Source: Proteobacteria bacterium ST_bin14
GTDB lineage: Bacteria > Pseudomonadota > Alphaproteobacteria > Sphingomonadales > Sphingomonadaceae
Assembly: GCA_002083655.1 (NCBI GenBank)
Contig: MSXR01000015.1
Span: 124,353-188,352, forward strand
Length of the DNA stretch: 64,000 bases
Direction: 5' to 3'
Shown: piece by piece, positions 48,040-57,252 of the stretch
Layout: each line of letters starts with the position of its first letter
Position numbering within the stretch: the stretch's first letter is position 1
Program-made: the position numbers and the translations under genes
The notes under the pieces: generated by a model
Databases searched by the model: none
What the model was told of the DNA's origin: nothing
What the model saw: the letters and a program-made list of their open reading frames with translations, nothing else

Positions 48040-49161
48040 TTAATATCCGTCGATCTGCTGCGCCAGCACTTCCAGGCAGCTATGCGCCAATGTGCGGCAG
48101 CGTTCGGGGGACCAGCCATGGACGGGATCGGGGTTGGTATCATGATCCTTGAACGGCATTTCCAGCGTCATCGCGACCGCGCCGAAACGCTCGGCAAGCT
48201 GGTTGGTCGACATGGTCAGGTTCGCCTTGCCGGGGGCGGATTTGTGATAACCGAGCTTGGTTTGAAAATCGGGCGTATGCGCGGCGAGGGCGTCGCGAAA
48301 CGCATAGAATTTGTCGCCCTGCGCGTCGGTCCAGCTCGGTATGCCTTCAAAACCAGCGATGAAATTGGCGGGGATCGCCTCATCCCCGTGCACGTCCATG
48401 GCAAAGGTGACGCCGGTTATGTCCATCGCGTTTCGGATCGCCAGAACCTCTGGGCTTTTGTCCAGCGACGGCGTTTTCCATTCGCGGTTCAGGTTTACGC
48501 CTGCCGCATTGGTGCGCAAATGCCCGCGCGATGACCCGTCGGGATTGGCGTTGGGCACGATATGGAACGTCGCCTTGGCCAGCAGCGCGGCGGTGATCGG
48601 ATCGGCGGCATCGGTCAGCCGCTCCAGCGCGCCTTCCACCCAATATTCGGCCATCGTCTCACCGGGATGTTGGCGGGCATAAAGCCAGACAGGCTTGGGG
48701 CCGTTGCCAATCGTCAGGCAATCAATTGGCTGGCCATCGATTGATCGGCCAAGTTCACGGTGCGCCACCCCGTCCATGCCTGCATAGCGCGCGATCAGCG
48801 CATTGTGCCGCTCAATCGTATAGGGTGCGAAATAGGCAAACCACACCAGATCGCCTGCCGCCCGGTGCGTGATCGTCAGCACCCCGTCTGCATAGTCAGT
48901 GGCATCGGCGAGCAGCCAGCTATCGCGATCATTGCTCACCCGCGCGCGGTAGCCTGGCCAGCCGAGCGGATAGGCTGAGCCGGCGGCATTCATGATCCGC
49001 AATGTCAGCGTGCGGCCCTTTGCGCCTGCGACGCGGAAGTAAAACCACTGATAAAAATCGGATTCGCGATCCTTCACGATTTCCAGATCGGCGCTGGCCC
49101 CGTCGGTGTGCAGGACGTGGATGTTGCCGCCATCAAAGGCGGCGCTGAGGGTGATGTTCAT
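48040..49161 (-). CDS. M14-type carboxypeptidase (cytosolic carboxypeptidase-like)
   Basis: The 373-residue protein has an N-terminal beta-sandwich domain (about residues 1-110) and an M14 domain. The zinc motif HPGE ([14 protein letters not shown]), the second His ([13 protein letters not shown]), and the catalytic Glu ([15 protein letters not shown]) are present. There is no signal peptide. The family includes eukaryotic-like CCP enzymes that trim acidic or C-terminal residues; the bacterial substrate is unknown. ATG 49161 overlaps the DUF4136 stop by 4 bases, so the two genes are coupled. Confidence 0.9.
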   Translation of the reverse strand: MNITLSAAFDGGNIHVLHTDGASADLEIVKDRESDFYQWFYFRVAGAKGRTLTLRIMNAAGSAYPLGWPGYRARVSNDRDSWLLADATDYADGVLTITHRAAGDLVWFAYFAPYTIERHNALIARYAGMDGVAHRELGRSIDGQPIDCLTIGNGPKPVWLYARQHPGETMAEYWVEGALERLTDAADPITAALLAKATFHIVPNANPDGSSRGHLRTNAAGVNLNREWKTPSLDKSPEVLAIRNAMDITGVTFAMDVHGDEAIPANFIAGFEGIPSWTDAQGDKFYAFRDALAAHTPDFQTKLGYHKSAPGKANLTMSTNQLAERFGAVAMTLEMPFKDHDTNPDPVHGWSPERCRTLAHSCLEVLAQQIDGY

Positions 49162-49757
49162 CGCACGATGATAGTGCGCCCGGATTCTCCGGGAAAGCCC
49201 CGGAAAAGGGCGCGCACCAGTTTCTCGCTCATCACGTTCGGCTGGGCGTCCTTGGCCCTGGCATTTGCCTCCATCACGGCACGCCCTTCCCAAATTGCCG
49301 CACCGTCGCTGCGCTGGCGCAACTGCACGAATAATTCGGTGGTATAAAAGCTGCGGGTCGCACGCTTGCCGGCGCCAAAGCCGAGGCTCAGGCCAGTGCC
49401 GATCCCGGTACCATTTGTACCACCGACCAACCCGATCGAAACTGGTGGGCGCGCAGCGGTTTCATCGCGGGTCGTGCGGGTGAAGCGCACCGTGGCGACC
49501 AGCGGCGCGGGCGCATCAGCCGCAACAGGCGCGAAGCCCAATCGGGTCATTTCAGCGGCGACGATACCTGCAAATTGCTGCTGCTCCAGGCTTTGTGGAT
49601 CGCTGCCGGTGCCGGGCTGGATGGCGACCTCGGCGGGAATGATCGCCGTGCCCAGGTGAAAACGCGTTACCTTGACGGGGGTTGCCGCGGCAACCGGGGC
49701 AAGCACAACTGCCGCAAGCGATGCGGCGATGATGGTTGCAGCATTATTCAATCGCAT
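49158..49757 (-). CDS. DUF4136 exported protein
   Basis: The 199-residue protein has a signal peptide ([27 protein letters not shown]). The core is DUF4136-like: a [15 protein letters not shown] segment and [37 protein letters not shown] tail. No lipobox Cys is seen, unlike many DUF4136 lipoproteins. An upstream in-frame ATG at 49769 is possible. It is coupled to the M14 gene. Confidence 0.82.
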   Translation of the reverse strand: MRLNNAATIIAASLAAVVLAPVAAATPVKVTRFHLGTAIIPAEVAIQPGTGSDPQSLEQQQFAGIVAAEMTRLGFAPVAADAPAPLVATVRFTRTTRDETAARPPVSIGLVGGTNGTGIGTGLSLGFGAGKRATRSFYTTELFVQLRQRSDGAAIWEGRAVMEANARAKDAQPNVMSEKLVRALFRGFPGESGRTIIVR

Positions 49758-49873
49758 ATCAGGCTCCACATCCCCGTTTCATCTCACTATCAACGCCCCA
49801 GTTTGGATATGGGGTGCAATTGGGGCACTGACGAGGCGGGATCAATTGGGCCACTCGCCTTGACCCAGATCGC

Positions 49874-49900
49874 TTGACTTGAGCGCGACCGGCCTATAGG
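49874..49900 (+). promoter_or_regulatory. Candidate sigma-70 promoter of rpmJ
   Basis: TTGACT at 49874-49879 and TATAGG at 49895-49900 lie 15 bases apart, slightly short for a sigma-70 promoter, and 47 bases before the rpmJ start. Confidence 0.45.
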
Positions 49901-49946
49901 CGCACCCCCTTTCCAGCTCACCAGAATTACGAGAAGCGAATCGATC

Positions 49947-50072
49947 ATGAAGATCCGCAATTCCCTGAAGTCGCTCAAGGGCCGTCACCGCGATAACCGC
50001 GTGATCCGTCGTCGTGGTCGCACCTATGTGATCAACAAGACGAACCGCCGGTTCAAGGCCCGCCAAGGCTGA
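49947..50072 (+). CDS. rpmJ: 50S ribosomal protein L36
   Basis: The 41-residue protein is L36: [20 protein letters not shown] ... [21 protein letters not shown]. It is the zinc-free form, since the usual Cys/His ligands are replaced. GAGAAGCG precedes the ATG. The gene is too short for usual ORF cut-offs but is unmistakable. Confidence 0.97.
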   Translation: MKIRNSLKSLKGRHRDNRVIRRRGRTYVINKTNRRFKARQG

Positions 50073-50117
50073 GGCAGCGGATTAGCATCGCTAATCCGCG
50101 ATTGGCCGAAGCCCGGC

Positions 50118-50166
50118 CGACGGCGCGCCAGCGCCGGTCGACGACACGGAAATTAGTCCCGTGTCG
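50118..50166 (+). repeat. Two tandem hairpins between rpmJ and the HAD gene
   Basis: CGACGGCGC at 50118-50126 pairs (one bulge) with GCGCCGGTCG at 50131-50140. CGACACGG at 50142-50149 pairs with CCGTGTCG at 50159-50166. The second includes the GTG at 50161, which argues against that GTG as the HAD start. They may terminate rpmJ transcription. Confidence 0.5.
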
Positions 50167-50181
50167 GGCTCAGCCGCCGCA

Positions 50182-50799
50182 ATGACCAAGCCCTCTGCCG
50201 TCATTTTTGATGTCGGCAACGTCCTGTTCGATTGGAACCTAAGGTTCCTGTATGAGCGCCTGATCAGCGATGATCGGGCGCTTGACGTGTTTTTGCGCGA
50301 TGTGCTGACGACGCAGTGGCACCTGCAGCATGATGCGGGGCGGCCGTTCGCTGAAACCTCCGCCGAGCTGATCGCGCAGCACCCCGAGCACGCCGAGCTG
50401 ATCGCCGCGCTCGGCCCGCGTTTCAACGAAACGATTCGGGGCATGATCCCCGGCATGGCGGCGCTGGTCGCCGAATTGCACGACGCGGGCGTAAAGCTGT
50501 TTGCGATCACCAACTTCTCCGGCGAATTCTGGCGCCCCTTCCGCGCCGCCCATGCCGGATTTTTCGCGCCGTTCCTTGATGTGGTGGTGTCAGGCGACGA
50601 AGGCCTGATGAAACCTGACCGCGCGATTTACGAACTGGCGCTGGCGCGGTTCGGGTTGCGGGCGGGAGAGGCGGTGTTTTTCGATGATAATCCGGCGAAT
50701 GTGGCGGGTGCTGCGGCGCTGGGCATGAACGCGCGATTGTTTACGGGGGCGGTGCCATGCCGCGTTGATCTGGTCGAGTTTGGGGTTTTGACGGACTAA
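50182..50799 (+). CDS. HAD-superfamily hydrolase (YihX-like)
   Basis: The 205-residue protein has the HAD motif I FDVGNVLFDWN, motif III lysine in SGDEGLMKPD and motif IV FFDDNPANVAGAAALGM. It is of the YihX phosphatase type (haloacid dehalogenase-like). Substrate unknown. The ATG at 50182 is preferred over the GTG at 50161, which lies in a hairpin. Confidence 0.87.
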   Translation: MTKPSAVIFDVGNVLFDWNLRFLYERLISDDRALDVFLRDVLTTQWHLQHDAGRPFAETSAELIAQHPEHAELIAALGPRFNETIRGMIPGMAALVAELHDAGVKLFAITNFSGEFWRPFRAAHAGFFAPFLDVVVSGDEGLMKPDRAIYELALARFGLRAGEAVFFDDNPANVAGAAALGMNARLFTGAVPCRVDLVEFGVLTD

Positions 50800-50954
50800 G
50801 TGTTTCTGGGGAGAAATACCGTAAGTATGAATGTCCGTTGATGGGGAAAGCCGACCTTGCCTTGTGTCGCTCCACTGGCAGATTTTGGGCCGGTTGCCGA
50901 CTTGCAGCTGTGAATTTCAAATAAGGCCAAAGCATACGTTATAACTGCCGGCGC

Positions 50955-50963
50955 TGCTATAAT
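50955..50963 (+). promoter_or_regulatory. Extended -10 promoter of the OLD-like gene
   Basis: TGCTATAAT is a perfect extended -10 element (TGN-TATAAT). The -35 region is weak (TACGTT at 50935). Transcription would start near 50970, ahead of both the TTG at 50986 and the ATG at 51043. Confidence 0.5.
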
Positions 50964-51042
50964 GCTTGAATCTTAGCGATTCGGCTTGAATACCCCCTAC
51001 GCTGCGATAGGTTCCCGCAGCACCGACCGGCCTGGGGGCATC

Positions 51043-52698
51043 ATGCTGCGAAACGTCGAACTCGATTTCTCTGAAACAGGCCGGATGAGCCTTTCCATGA
51101 AAGGAATCACGGTCTTCGTCGGGCCGAATAATTCGGGCAAAAGCCTAGTCTTGCGAGAAATCGAGAAGTTATTCGAGGTACATCCGTTCCCGGCGGGGCT
51201 GCACATAGTGCGAGACTACGAGGTGGACTGGCCCGATCGCCCCTCGGTCGAGAAGCGGCTGGCAGCGCTTAAGAGGCAGCAGCCGCTAACGACGCCAGTT
51301 GGCCATGTCATGATAAACCGTGTGCATCCGGGAAGAGGCCGCGAAGCGGGTCAACTCGATGTGAAGCAAATACTGTCTATAATTGATCAAAAAACCGAAA
51401 AGAACTGGATTGCAACTCAATACTTAAAGTATGGCATACTGAGGCTGGATGGGCGATCCAGATTCGATTTAACGAACGATATGGGCGGCGGTGATATTAC
51501 CGCCGATCCACAAAATATGCTCATGCATCTTTTCAAAAACGACAAAGCACGAATGAAAGTGCGGGATTTTGTTTACGATGCCTTCAACCTTTATTTCGTT
51601 GTCGATCCAACCAATCTTGGAAATTTACGGATCAAATTGTCGGACAAGAAGCCAACCGGCGACGAGCAATCACTCAACGAGAAGGCTCGAGAATTCTACA
51701 CTGCTTCCACGCACATCAAGGAATCGAGCGACGGCGTTCAGGCGTTCACAGGTATCATTACGGCCATCCTATCCGGCGAATATCACACGATCCTTATTGA
51801 TGAGCCCGAGGCGTTCCTGCATCCGCCGCTCGCGAGAAAGCTCGGCAAGAACCTGGCATCCCTCGCCGCAAGTGGGGGTGGATCGCTGGTTGCCTCTACG
51901 CACAGTGCCGACTTTTTAATGGGGTGCGTACAGGCCTCAAAATCGGTTCGCGTGGTTCGCCTGGAATACAGCAAAGGCAAGTCCCGCGCCCGTGCGATCG
52001 ATCCGGCAGAGCTAGGCAGCCTTCTCACGCGCCCACTGATGCGAAGTGCAAACGTGATTTCCGGACTTTTTCACGACGGCGTCATCGTCCTCGAGTCCGA
52101 CAATGATCGCGCCTTCTATTCTGAAGTCTATCATCGCCTCGCCGAGAAAAAGTCAAATTACCCTGCAATCTTGTTTATCAACGCGCAGAACAAACAGACA
52201 ATACGGGACATCATCGGCCCGCTCAGACGCTTCGGCGTACCTGCCGCAGCAATTCCGGACGTCGACATCGTTAAGGACGGCGGAAAAACCTGGTCGGATT
52301 GGATGAACGCCGCCCACATACCAGTCGCACTTCACATGGGTTATGGACAGACGCGCGGGTCGATCAAAGCCGCCTTCGAAGCGACCGGAAAGGACATGAA
52401 GACTCAAGGTGGAACCGAACTGCTCGATCCTGCCGAGAAAGCTGCAGCTAACAAGTTCTTCGACGACTTGAATGCTTACGGGATATTTCCAGTGCGCGGC
52501 GGCGAGTTGGAGGGCTGGCTTTCTCGCCTTAACGTTCCTGGCAAGAAGACCGATTGGACTGTTGCAATGCTCGAACGACTTGGATCCGATCCGAGCAAGC
52601 CAACCTATGTCAAGCCAGGCAGAGGCGATGTCTGGACCTTCCTTGAAGACATTGTTGACTGGATACGAAATTCGTCCCGGCTAGGCATGCCAAGCTGA
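51043..52698 (+). CDS. OLD-family-like AAA ATPase with TOPRIM domain
   Basis: The 551-residue protein has an SMC/ABC-type ATPase at residues 1-330 with Walker A GPNNSGKS near residue 26, a signature-like SDGVQAF, Walker B TILIDEPEAFLHP and a STHSADFL switch. After about residue 350 comes a TOPRIM-like nuclease region: the Glu in VIVLESDNDRAF, then FINAQNKQ and IPDVDIVKD. The order is that of OLD-family proteins, many of which are phage-defence nucleases. The ATG at 51043 follows GGGGG; a TTG at 50986 could extend it by 19 residues. The gene is visibly A/T-richer than its neighbours and stands alone without a GajB-type helicase. Confidence 0.87.
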   Translation: MLRNVELDFSETGRMSLSMKGITVFVGPNNSGKSLVLREIEKLFEVHPFPAGLHIVRDYEVDWPDRPSVEKRLAALKRQQPLTTPVGHVMINRVHPGRGREAGQLDVKQILSIIDQKTEKNWIATQYLKYGILRLDGRSRFDLTNDMGGGDITADPQNMLMHLFKNDKARMKVRDFVYDAFNLYFVVDPTNLGNLRIKLSDKKPTGDEQSLNEKAREFYTASTHIKESSDGVQAFTGIITAILSGEYHTILIDEPEAFLHPPLARKLGKNLASLAASGGGSLVASTHSADFLMGCVQASKSVRVVRLEYSKGKSRARAIDPAELGSLLTRPLMRSANVISGLFHDGVIVLESDNDRAFYSEVYHRLAEKKSNYPAILFINAQNKQTIRDIIGPLRRFGVPAAAIPDVDIVKDGGKTWSDWMNAAHIPVALHMGYGQTRGSIKAAFEATGKDMKTQGGTELLDPAEKAAANKFFDDLNAYGIFPVRGGELEGWLSRLNVPGKKTDWTVAMLERLGSDPSKPTYVKPGRGDVWTFLEDIVDWIRNSSRLGMPS

Positions 52699-52851
52699 CA
52701 TTGAACGTTCATGGACATGCGATTGTCCGATCGGCAGCTTTTGGAGTGTTTGGCAGCCGCATTGAATGGCCGAATCTAGAGCGCCTTGCTGTCTTAGGGT
52801 CGAACGTCCGCAACTTCAGTGGAAGCCAAACCACCGGCCACCACCTCAAAC

Positions 52852-54309
52852 CTACCCCTTATAATTCTTCAACTCATCCCCAATAATCCGCACCACGTGC
52901 AGCACATTGGTTGACCCCGGCGTCCCGAAGGGGACGCCCGCCATCACGATCACGCGGTCGCCTGCCTTGGCGATGTGGTGGCGCAGCGCCATGCGTTTTG
53001 CCTTGGCGACCATTTCCTCAAACGACACCACATCGCGGGTCAGCACGGCATGCGTGCCCCATAACAGCCCCATGCGCCGCGCGGTTGCCTGATTGGGGGT
53101 GAGCACCAGGATGGGCACCGCCGGGCGTTCCCGGGCGATGCGGCGGGCGGTTGAGCCCGATGTGGTGAAACAGATGATCGCGCAGGCCCCGGCTGTCTGC
53201 GCAATCGTGTTTGCCGCTTCGGCGAGCGCGTCTGCCGTGGTGGGATCGGGACGGGTGATGGTGAAATGCACCCGGTCGCCGTGCATCGGATCGCGCTCAA
53301 CCGCCTCGGCGATCGAATTCATCATCGCCACCGATTCGATTGGCCAGGCACCCGCCGCACTTTCGGCGGACAGCATGATCGCATCGGCCCCGTCATAAAC
53401 CGCCGTTGCCACGTCGGACACTTCGGCGCGGGTGGGGGACGGCGAGGTGATCATCGATTCGAGCATCTGGGTTGCCACCACCACCGGGCGCCCCAGCCGC
53501 CGTGACACCTCAACAATGCGCTTTTGCAGCGGCGGCACCGATTCGGGCGGCAATTCCACCCCCAGATCACCGCGCGCGACCATGACGCCGTCGCACTGCT
53601 CGATAATCTCCTCCAGCCGATCAATCGCCGATGGCTTTTCGATCTTGGCGAGCAGCGCGGCGCGGCCTTGAATCAGCAACCGGGCTTCGGCCAGATCTTC
53701 TGGCCGCTGCACGAACGACAGCGCGATCCAGTCAACATTGTGATCAAGCGCAAAGGTCAGGTCGCGGCGATCCTTGTCGGTCAGCGCCGCCATCGGCACC
53801 ACGACATCGGGCACGTTCAGGCCCTTATTGTTTGACAGCGCCCCGCCGACGACCACCTTGGTTTCAATCCAGTCATCGCCGTTATCCGTTACGCGCAACA
53901 CCAGCTTGCCATCATCGAGCAGCAACCGCGCGCCTTCTTCAATCGCGATAAAGATTTCGCGGTGGGGCAGCTCGACACGGGTTTCATCGCCGGGGGTGGG
54001 ATCACGGTCGAGCCGGAAGGTCGCGCCCGTTTTCAACACCACCTTACCGTCGGCGAATTTGCCGATACGCAGTTTTGGCCCCTGAAGATCAGCGAGGATC
54101 GTGGAGGGCCGCCCGGTGCGCTTTTCAAGCTTTCTGATCGCCTCAATCAGCGGGATTTTCGATTCCTGATCGCCGTGGCTCATATTGATGCGAAACGCGT
54201 CGGCACCGGCCAGGAACAGCTTTTCGATCATCTCGGGCGTGCTGCTTGCCGGGCCCAGCGTGGCCAATACGCGCACCTTGCGTAATCTTGGGCTCGTTGC
54301 CTTGCTCAT
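52852..54309 (-). CDS. pyk: Pyruvate kinase
   Basis: Pyruvate kinase makes pyruvate and ATP from PEP and ADP. The 485-residue protein starts VRVLATLGPASSTPEMIEKLF and includes RINMSHGD, LADLQGPKLRIG, IMVARGDLGVELPP and ATQMLESMI, all active-site regions. It is of the class found in most alphaproteobacteria. DUF1244 lies divergently upstream, 84 bases away. Confidence 0.97.
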   Translation of the reverse strand: MSKATSPRLRKVRVLATLGPASSTPEMIEKLFLAGADAFRINMSHGDQESKIPLIEAIRKLEKRTGRPSTILADLQGPKLRIGKFADGKVVLKTGATFRLDRDPTPGDETRVELPHREIFIAIEEGARLLLDDGKLVLRVTDNGDDWIETKVVVGGALSNNKGLNVPDVVVPMAALTDKDRRDLTFALDHNVDWIALSFVQRPEDLAEARLLIQGRAALLAKIEKPSAIDRLEEIIEQCDGVMVARGDLGVELPPESVPPLQKRIVEVSRRLGRPVVVATQMLESMITSPSPTRAEVSDVATAVYDGADAIMLSAESAAGAWPIESVAMMNSIAEAVERDPMHGDRVHFTITRPDPTTADALAEAANTIAQTAGACAIICFTTSGSTARRIARERPAVPILVLTPNQATARRMGLLWGTHAVLTRDVVSFEEMVAKAKRMALRHHIAKAGDRVIVMAGVPFGTPGSTNVLHVVRIIGDELKNYKG

Positions 54310-54393
54310 TGAAACGCTCCTGATGCTTTGCGCACTTAGCCTCTAGCTACTATCTGCGCGGGATCAAACGCAGGATCAAACGGGAGAATTCAG

Positions 54394-54690
54394 ATGCAGA
54401 CGATTGACGACCTGGACGACACGGTCGCCGCCGCCGCTTTTCGCCGGTTGGTGATGCATTTGCGCCACCGCAGCGATGCACAGAATGTCGATCTGATGGG
54501 ACTGGCGGGCTTTTGCCGCAATTGCCTGGGCGATTGGGTGGCAGATGCGTCGGACGGTGCGCTCGACAAGGCGGCGGGGCGCGAGCTGGTGTACGGCATG
54601 CCCTATGCGCAGTGGAAGGCCGAGCATCAGGCAGAGGCAAGCCCGGCGCAATTGGCCCGGATGCAGGAAAGTGTGGCGCGCAACGCGTGA
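54394..54690 (+). CDS. DUF1244 domain protein
   Basis: The 98-residue protein is the alphaproteobacterial DUF1244 family: AAFRRLVMHLRHRSDAQNVD, LAGFCRNCLGDW and ELVYGMPYAQWKAEHQ are family hallmarks. Two Cys in FCRNCL may bind metal. The function is unknown. pyk, DUF1244 and gapR (DUF2312) are neighbours in many alphaproteobacteria as I recall; here an amidohydrolase gene separates DUF1244 from gapR. Confidence 0.92.
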   Translation: MQTIDDLDDTVAAAAFRRLVMHLRHRSDAQNVDLMGLAGFCRNCLGDWVADASDGALDKAAGRELVYGMPYAQWKAEHQAEASPAQLARMQESVARNA

Positions 54691-54779
54691 GGGGTGCGGG
54701 TTAATCATTGGACGGTGGCGGATTCCCCGATAGGCTGGCGCAAACCCCGGTGAGGGTTGATGGATTGAAGGGGGATGCA

Positions 54780-56147
54780 ATGCGCGCGATGTTGTTGAAC
54801 ATGGTTGGGTTTGTGGCGGCGGGCATCGTCGCGGTGACGAGTGCATCGGCCCAAACTGCGCCCGCTCCTGCTCCCGCTGCCTCGCCCGTGACCACCTATA
54901 TCCACGCCGGCAAGTTGCTTGACCGGCCCGGCCAGCCGCCCCGCGACAAGGCCACCGTCATCATCCGCGACGGCAAGGTGGCGGAGGTGCGCGACGGCTT
55001 TGCCGCGCCGGAGGCAGGCGCGACGCTGATCGATTTGAAGGACCGGTTCGTCCTGCCCGGCATGATCGACATGCATGTGCATTTATGGGGGATTGCGGGT
55101 GAACCGCTGAAGGCGCGGTTGGGCGAGCTGACCCGCGACCGGTTTGACGACATGGTTGAGGCGCAGAAAAATGCGCGCGCCGATCTGTTGGCGGGCTTTA
55201 CCACAGTGCGCGATCTGGGCGGTGATCCGCGCGGCATTCGGGCGCTGCGTGATGCGATTGCGGCAGGCGACATCGAAGGGCCGACCATCATCAATGCCGG
55301 GCAGATGGTCTCCGTCACGGGTGGTCACGGCGATGGCGGCAATGGCCTGGCAGAGGAATTCGCGGATGCGGTGCATGCGCACCAGATCAACACCTGCGAT
55401 GGGCCGGACGATTGCCGCCGCGCGGTACGCGCGCAAATCGGCCTGGGGGCGCAGGTGATCAAATTTGCGGCCACTGGCGGGGTGCTTTCAAACGTGGCGG
55501 GTGGCCTTGGTCGGCAGATGACGCCTGAGGAGATGAAGGCGATTATCGATACCGCGCACAGTTTTGGCCGCAAGGTGGCGGCGCACAGCCATGCCGCAGA
55601 GGGCACCAAGGCGGCGCTGGCGGCAGGCGTCGACACGATCGATCATGGCAGCTTTCTGGATGACGAGGCCGTGGCGCTGTTCAAAACCAAGAATGCGTGG
55701 CTGGTGCCGACGATGATCGCGCCCGTTGCCGCCCTGGCGCAGGCGCGCGCCGGGCAATTGCCCCCGGCCACGATTCCCAAGGCAGAGGCAGCGGGTGCAG
55801 CGATGCTCGCCAGCCACAAACGCGCCATTGCGGCGGGCGTAAAGATCGCGTTTGGCACCGATACCGGCGTGTCGAAACATGGCGAGAATGCCCGCGAATT
55901 CGCGCTGATGGTGGGCGCAGGGATGACGCCGGCAGCGGCGATTCGCGCCGCCACGATCGATGCAGCAGAGGCGCTGGGCCGCAAAGACCAGATCGGCTCG
56001 CTGGAACCCGGCAAGGCGGCGGACATCATCGCCGTGGCGGGCGACCCGCTGGCGGACGTTACGCGGCTGGAGAGCGTCGATTTCGTCATGCGCGGCGGCG
56101 CTACGGTAAAGCAGGGCGGCGTGCACAAGGCGTTTCCGGCGAATTGA
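54780..56147 (+). CDS. Exported metal-dependent amidohydrolase
   Basis: The 455-residue protein has a signal peptide (MLLNMVGFVAAGIVAVTSASAQ) and the amidohydrolase superfamily motifs: IDMHVHLWGI with HxH, KFAATGGVLSNVAG with a likely carbamylated lysine, AHSHAAEG, DHGSFLD and the Asp in FGTDTGV. It resembles imidazolonepropionase- and Xaa-Pro-dipeptidase-like exported enzymes. The ATG at 54780 follows AAGGGGG at a good spacing. Substrate unknown; peptides or organophosphate-like lactones are possible. Confidence 0.9.
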   Translation: MRAMLLNMVGFVAAGIVAVTSASAQTAPAPAPAASPVTTYIHAGKLLDRPGQPPRDKATVIIRDGKVAEVRDGFAAPEAGATLIDLKDRFVLPGMIDMHVHLWGIAGEPLKARLGELTRDRFDDMVEAQKNARADLLAGFTTVRDLGGDPRGIRALRDAIAAGDIEGPTIINAGQMVSVTGGHGDGGNGLAEEFADAVHAHQINTCDGPDDCRRAVRAQIGLGAQVIKFAATGGVLSNVAGGLGRQMTPEEMKAIIDTAHSFGRKVAAHSHAAEGTKAALAAGVDTIDHGSFLDDEAVALFKTKNAWLVPTMIAPVAALAQARAGQLPPATIPKAEAAGAAMLASHKRAIAAGVKIAFGTDTGVSKHGENAREFALMVGAGMTPAAAIRAATIDAAEALGRKDQIGSLEPGKAADIIAVAGDPLADVTRLESVDFVMRGGATVKQGGVHKAFPAN

Positions 56148-56245
56148 AGCAATCAGCGTGCGGCGAAGGTTGAGCGTGGGCGATTGTTGGCCTAGACGAC
56201 CGCGCTTACCTCATTTCTCACGACCGTAACCGGAGCCCTTTTCCC

Positions 56246-56485
56246 ATGAGCGACATCATCGCCGCCGACGAACTAAGACTGCTCATCGAGCGCGCAGAGC
56301 GCCTCGAAGAGGAAAAGCGGGGATTGGCCGACGACATCAAGGATGTGATGTCAGAAGCGAAAAGTCGGGGTTATGATACTAAAGCGATCAGAAAAATCAT
56401 AGCTATCCGCCGGAAAAAGAAGGACGAATACCAGGAAGAAGAAATGATTCTGGAAACTTATCTTCAGGCGCTTGGTATGGTGTGA
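56246..56485 (+). CDS. gapR: GapR family DNA-binding protein (DUF2312)
   Basis: GapR binds overtwisted, A/T-rich DNA ahead of replication and transcription forks in Caulobacter. The 79-residue protein matches the DUF2312 pattern: [42 protein letters not shown] and a C-terminal ETYLQALG, shown here in part. The helix is charged and predicted to form a coiled-coil dimer. Compared with what I remember of Caulobacter GapR, the middle ([12 protein letters not shown]) is Lys-rich. Confidence 0.88.
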   Translation: MSDIIAADELRLLIERAERLEEEKRGLADDIKDVMSEAKSRGYDTKAIRKIIAIRRKKKDEYQEEEMILETYLQALGMV

Positions 56486-56504
56486 CAGGTCGGGCGTGCC
56501 GCTG

Positions 56505-57158
56505 TTAAGGAGTTTCATCGCTCCTGCCCAGCTCCCGATGATATAGAGCGAGAGCTGTCGGGTCGCCCTGTCGCAATGCCTGTAGCAATCCGGCCATCAT
56601 GCTGTTGAGATGTTTCGCCGCCACGGTCGTTCGTAGCATCGTTTCTTGGACCAAAGCCAATAACCACGGCAACGCGGAGTTCACTGCCGAAAGATCGGCG
56701 TCGGCGATGAAAAGGTCGGCTTCCGTCTTTGGATGAGTGATGCGGTGGCGGATTCCAATTGCTTGGCGCAAGCATTCCCATCCAGCATCGTTGAGTACGG
56801 GTTCATATGTGGCATCAAGCAATTGCGCCTGGTTGATCGTGAGCCGAATTACTGTTGGCAGGGTGAGGAAGCGCACTTGTTCGATCACGCGCCCCTTTTC
56901 ATCGACGTGAAAAGTGAGTTCCCGCAACGCCAAGTCCGCGGTTGCGGAAAGATCGCCGGTAACCGCGGCCACTTGGCGGACATGCTCTCGCATCGTCCAG
57001 GTTGCGCCTTCGATCGCAGCGAACGTCGCCCGTATCAGGTCTCGCCGGTTTGATTGGACGTCTTCTGTCGCTAGGCGCTCGCTGGCCAAGATGACATTCC
57101 CGACCAGCTGCCGCAAAAAAGGGTCCGTCGGCACCGGAGCGCTTGTTTGATCACTCAT
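56505..57158 (-). CDS. Hypothetical helical protein
   Basis: The 217-residue protein starts at ATG 57158 ([20 protein letters not shown]); the frame continues upstream to 57467 but that would cover the yebC start. It is helical ([22 protein letters not shown] and [20 protein letters not shown]). The last motif resembles the RHRITHPK motif of HEPN/DUF4145-like helical proteins, which are often nucleic-acid or defence linked, but this is a loose match. It sits between gapR and yebC on the opposite strand. Confidence 0.72.
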   Translation of the reverse strand: MSDQTSAPVPTDPFLRQLVGNVILASERLATEDVQSNRRDLIRATFAAIEGATWTMREHVRQVAAVTGDLSATADLALRELTFHVDEKGRVIEQVRFLTLPTVIRLTINQAQLLDATYEPVLNDAGWECLRQAIGIRHRITHPKTEADLFIADADLSAVNSALPWLLALVQETMLRTTVAAKHLNSMMAGLLQALRQGDPTALALYHRELGRSDETP

Positions 57159-57252
57159 CTGGCCAATGTGGCTGGGCGCTGGCATTGGAGCAAGGCTTGA
57201 TCGAAAGGCTGTCCGGTGCGTAAAGCCCCACAACATCCTTGCAGAGGTTATT

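Noticed and set aside
52699..52886. Short frame after the OLD-like gene (61 codons)
   Set aside because: It overlaps the end of pyk antisense and has no family match or ribosome site.
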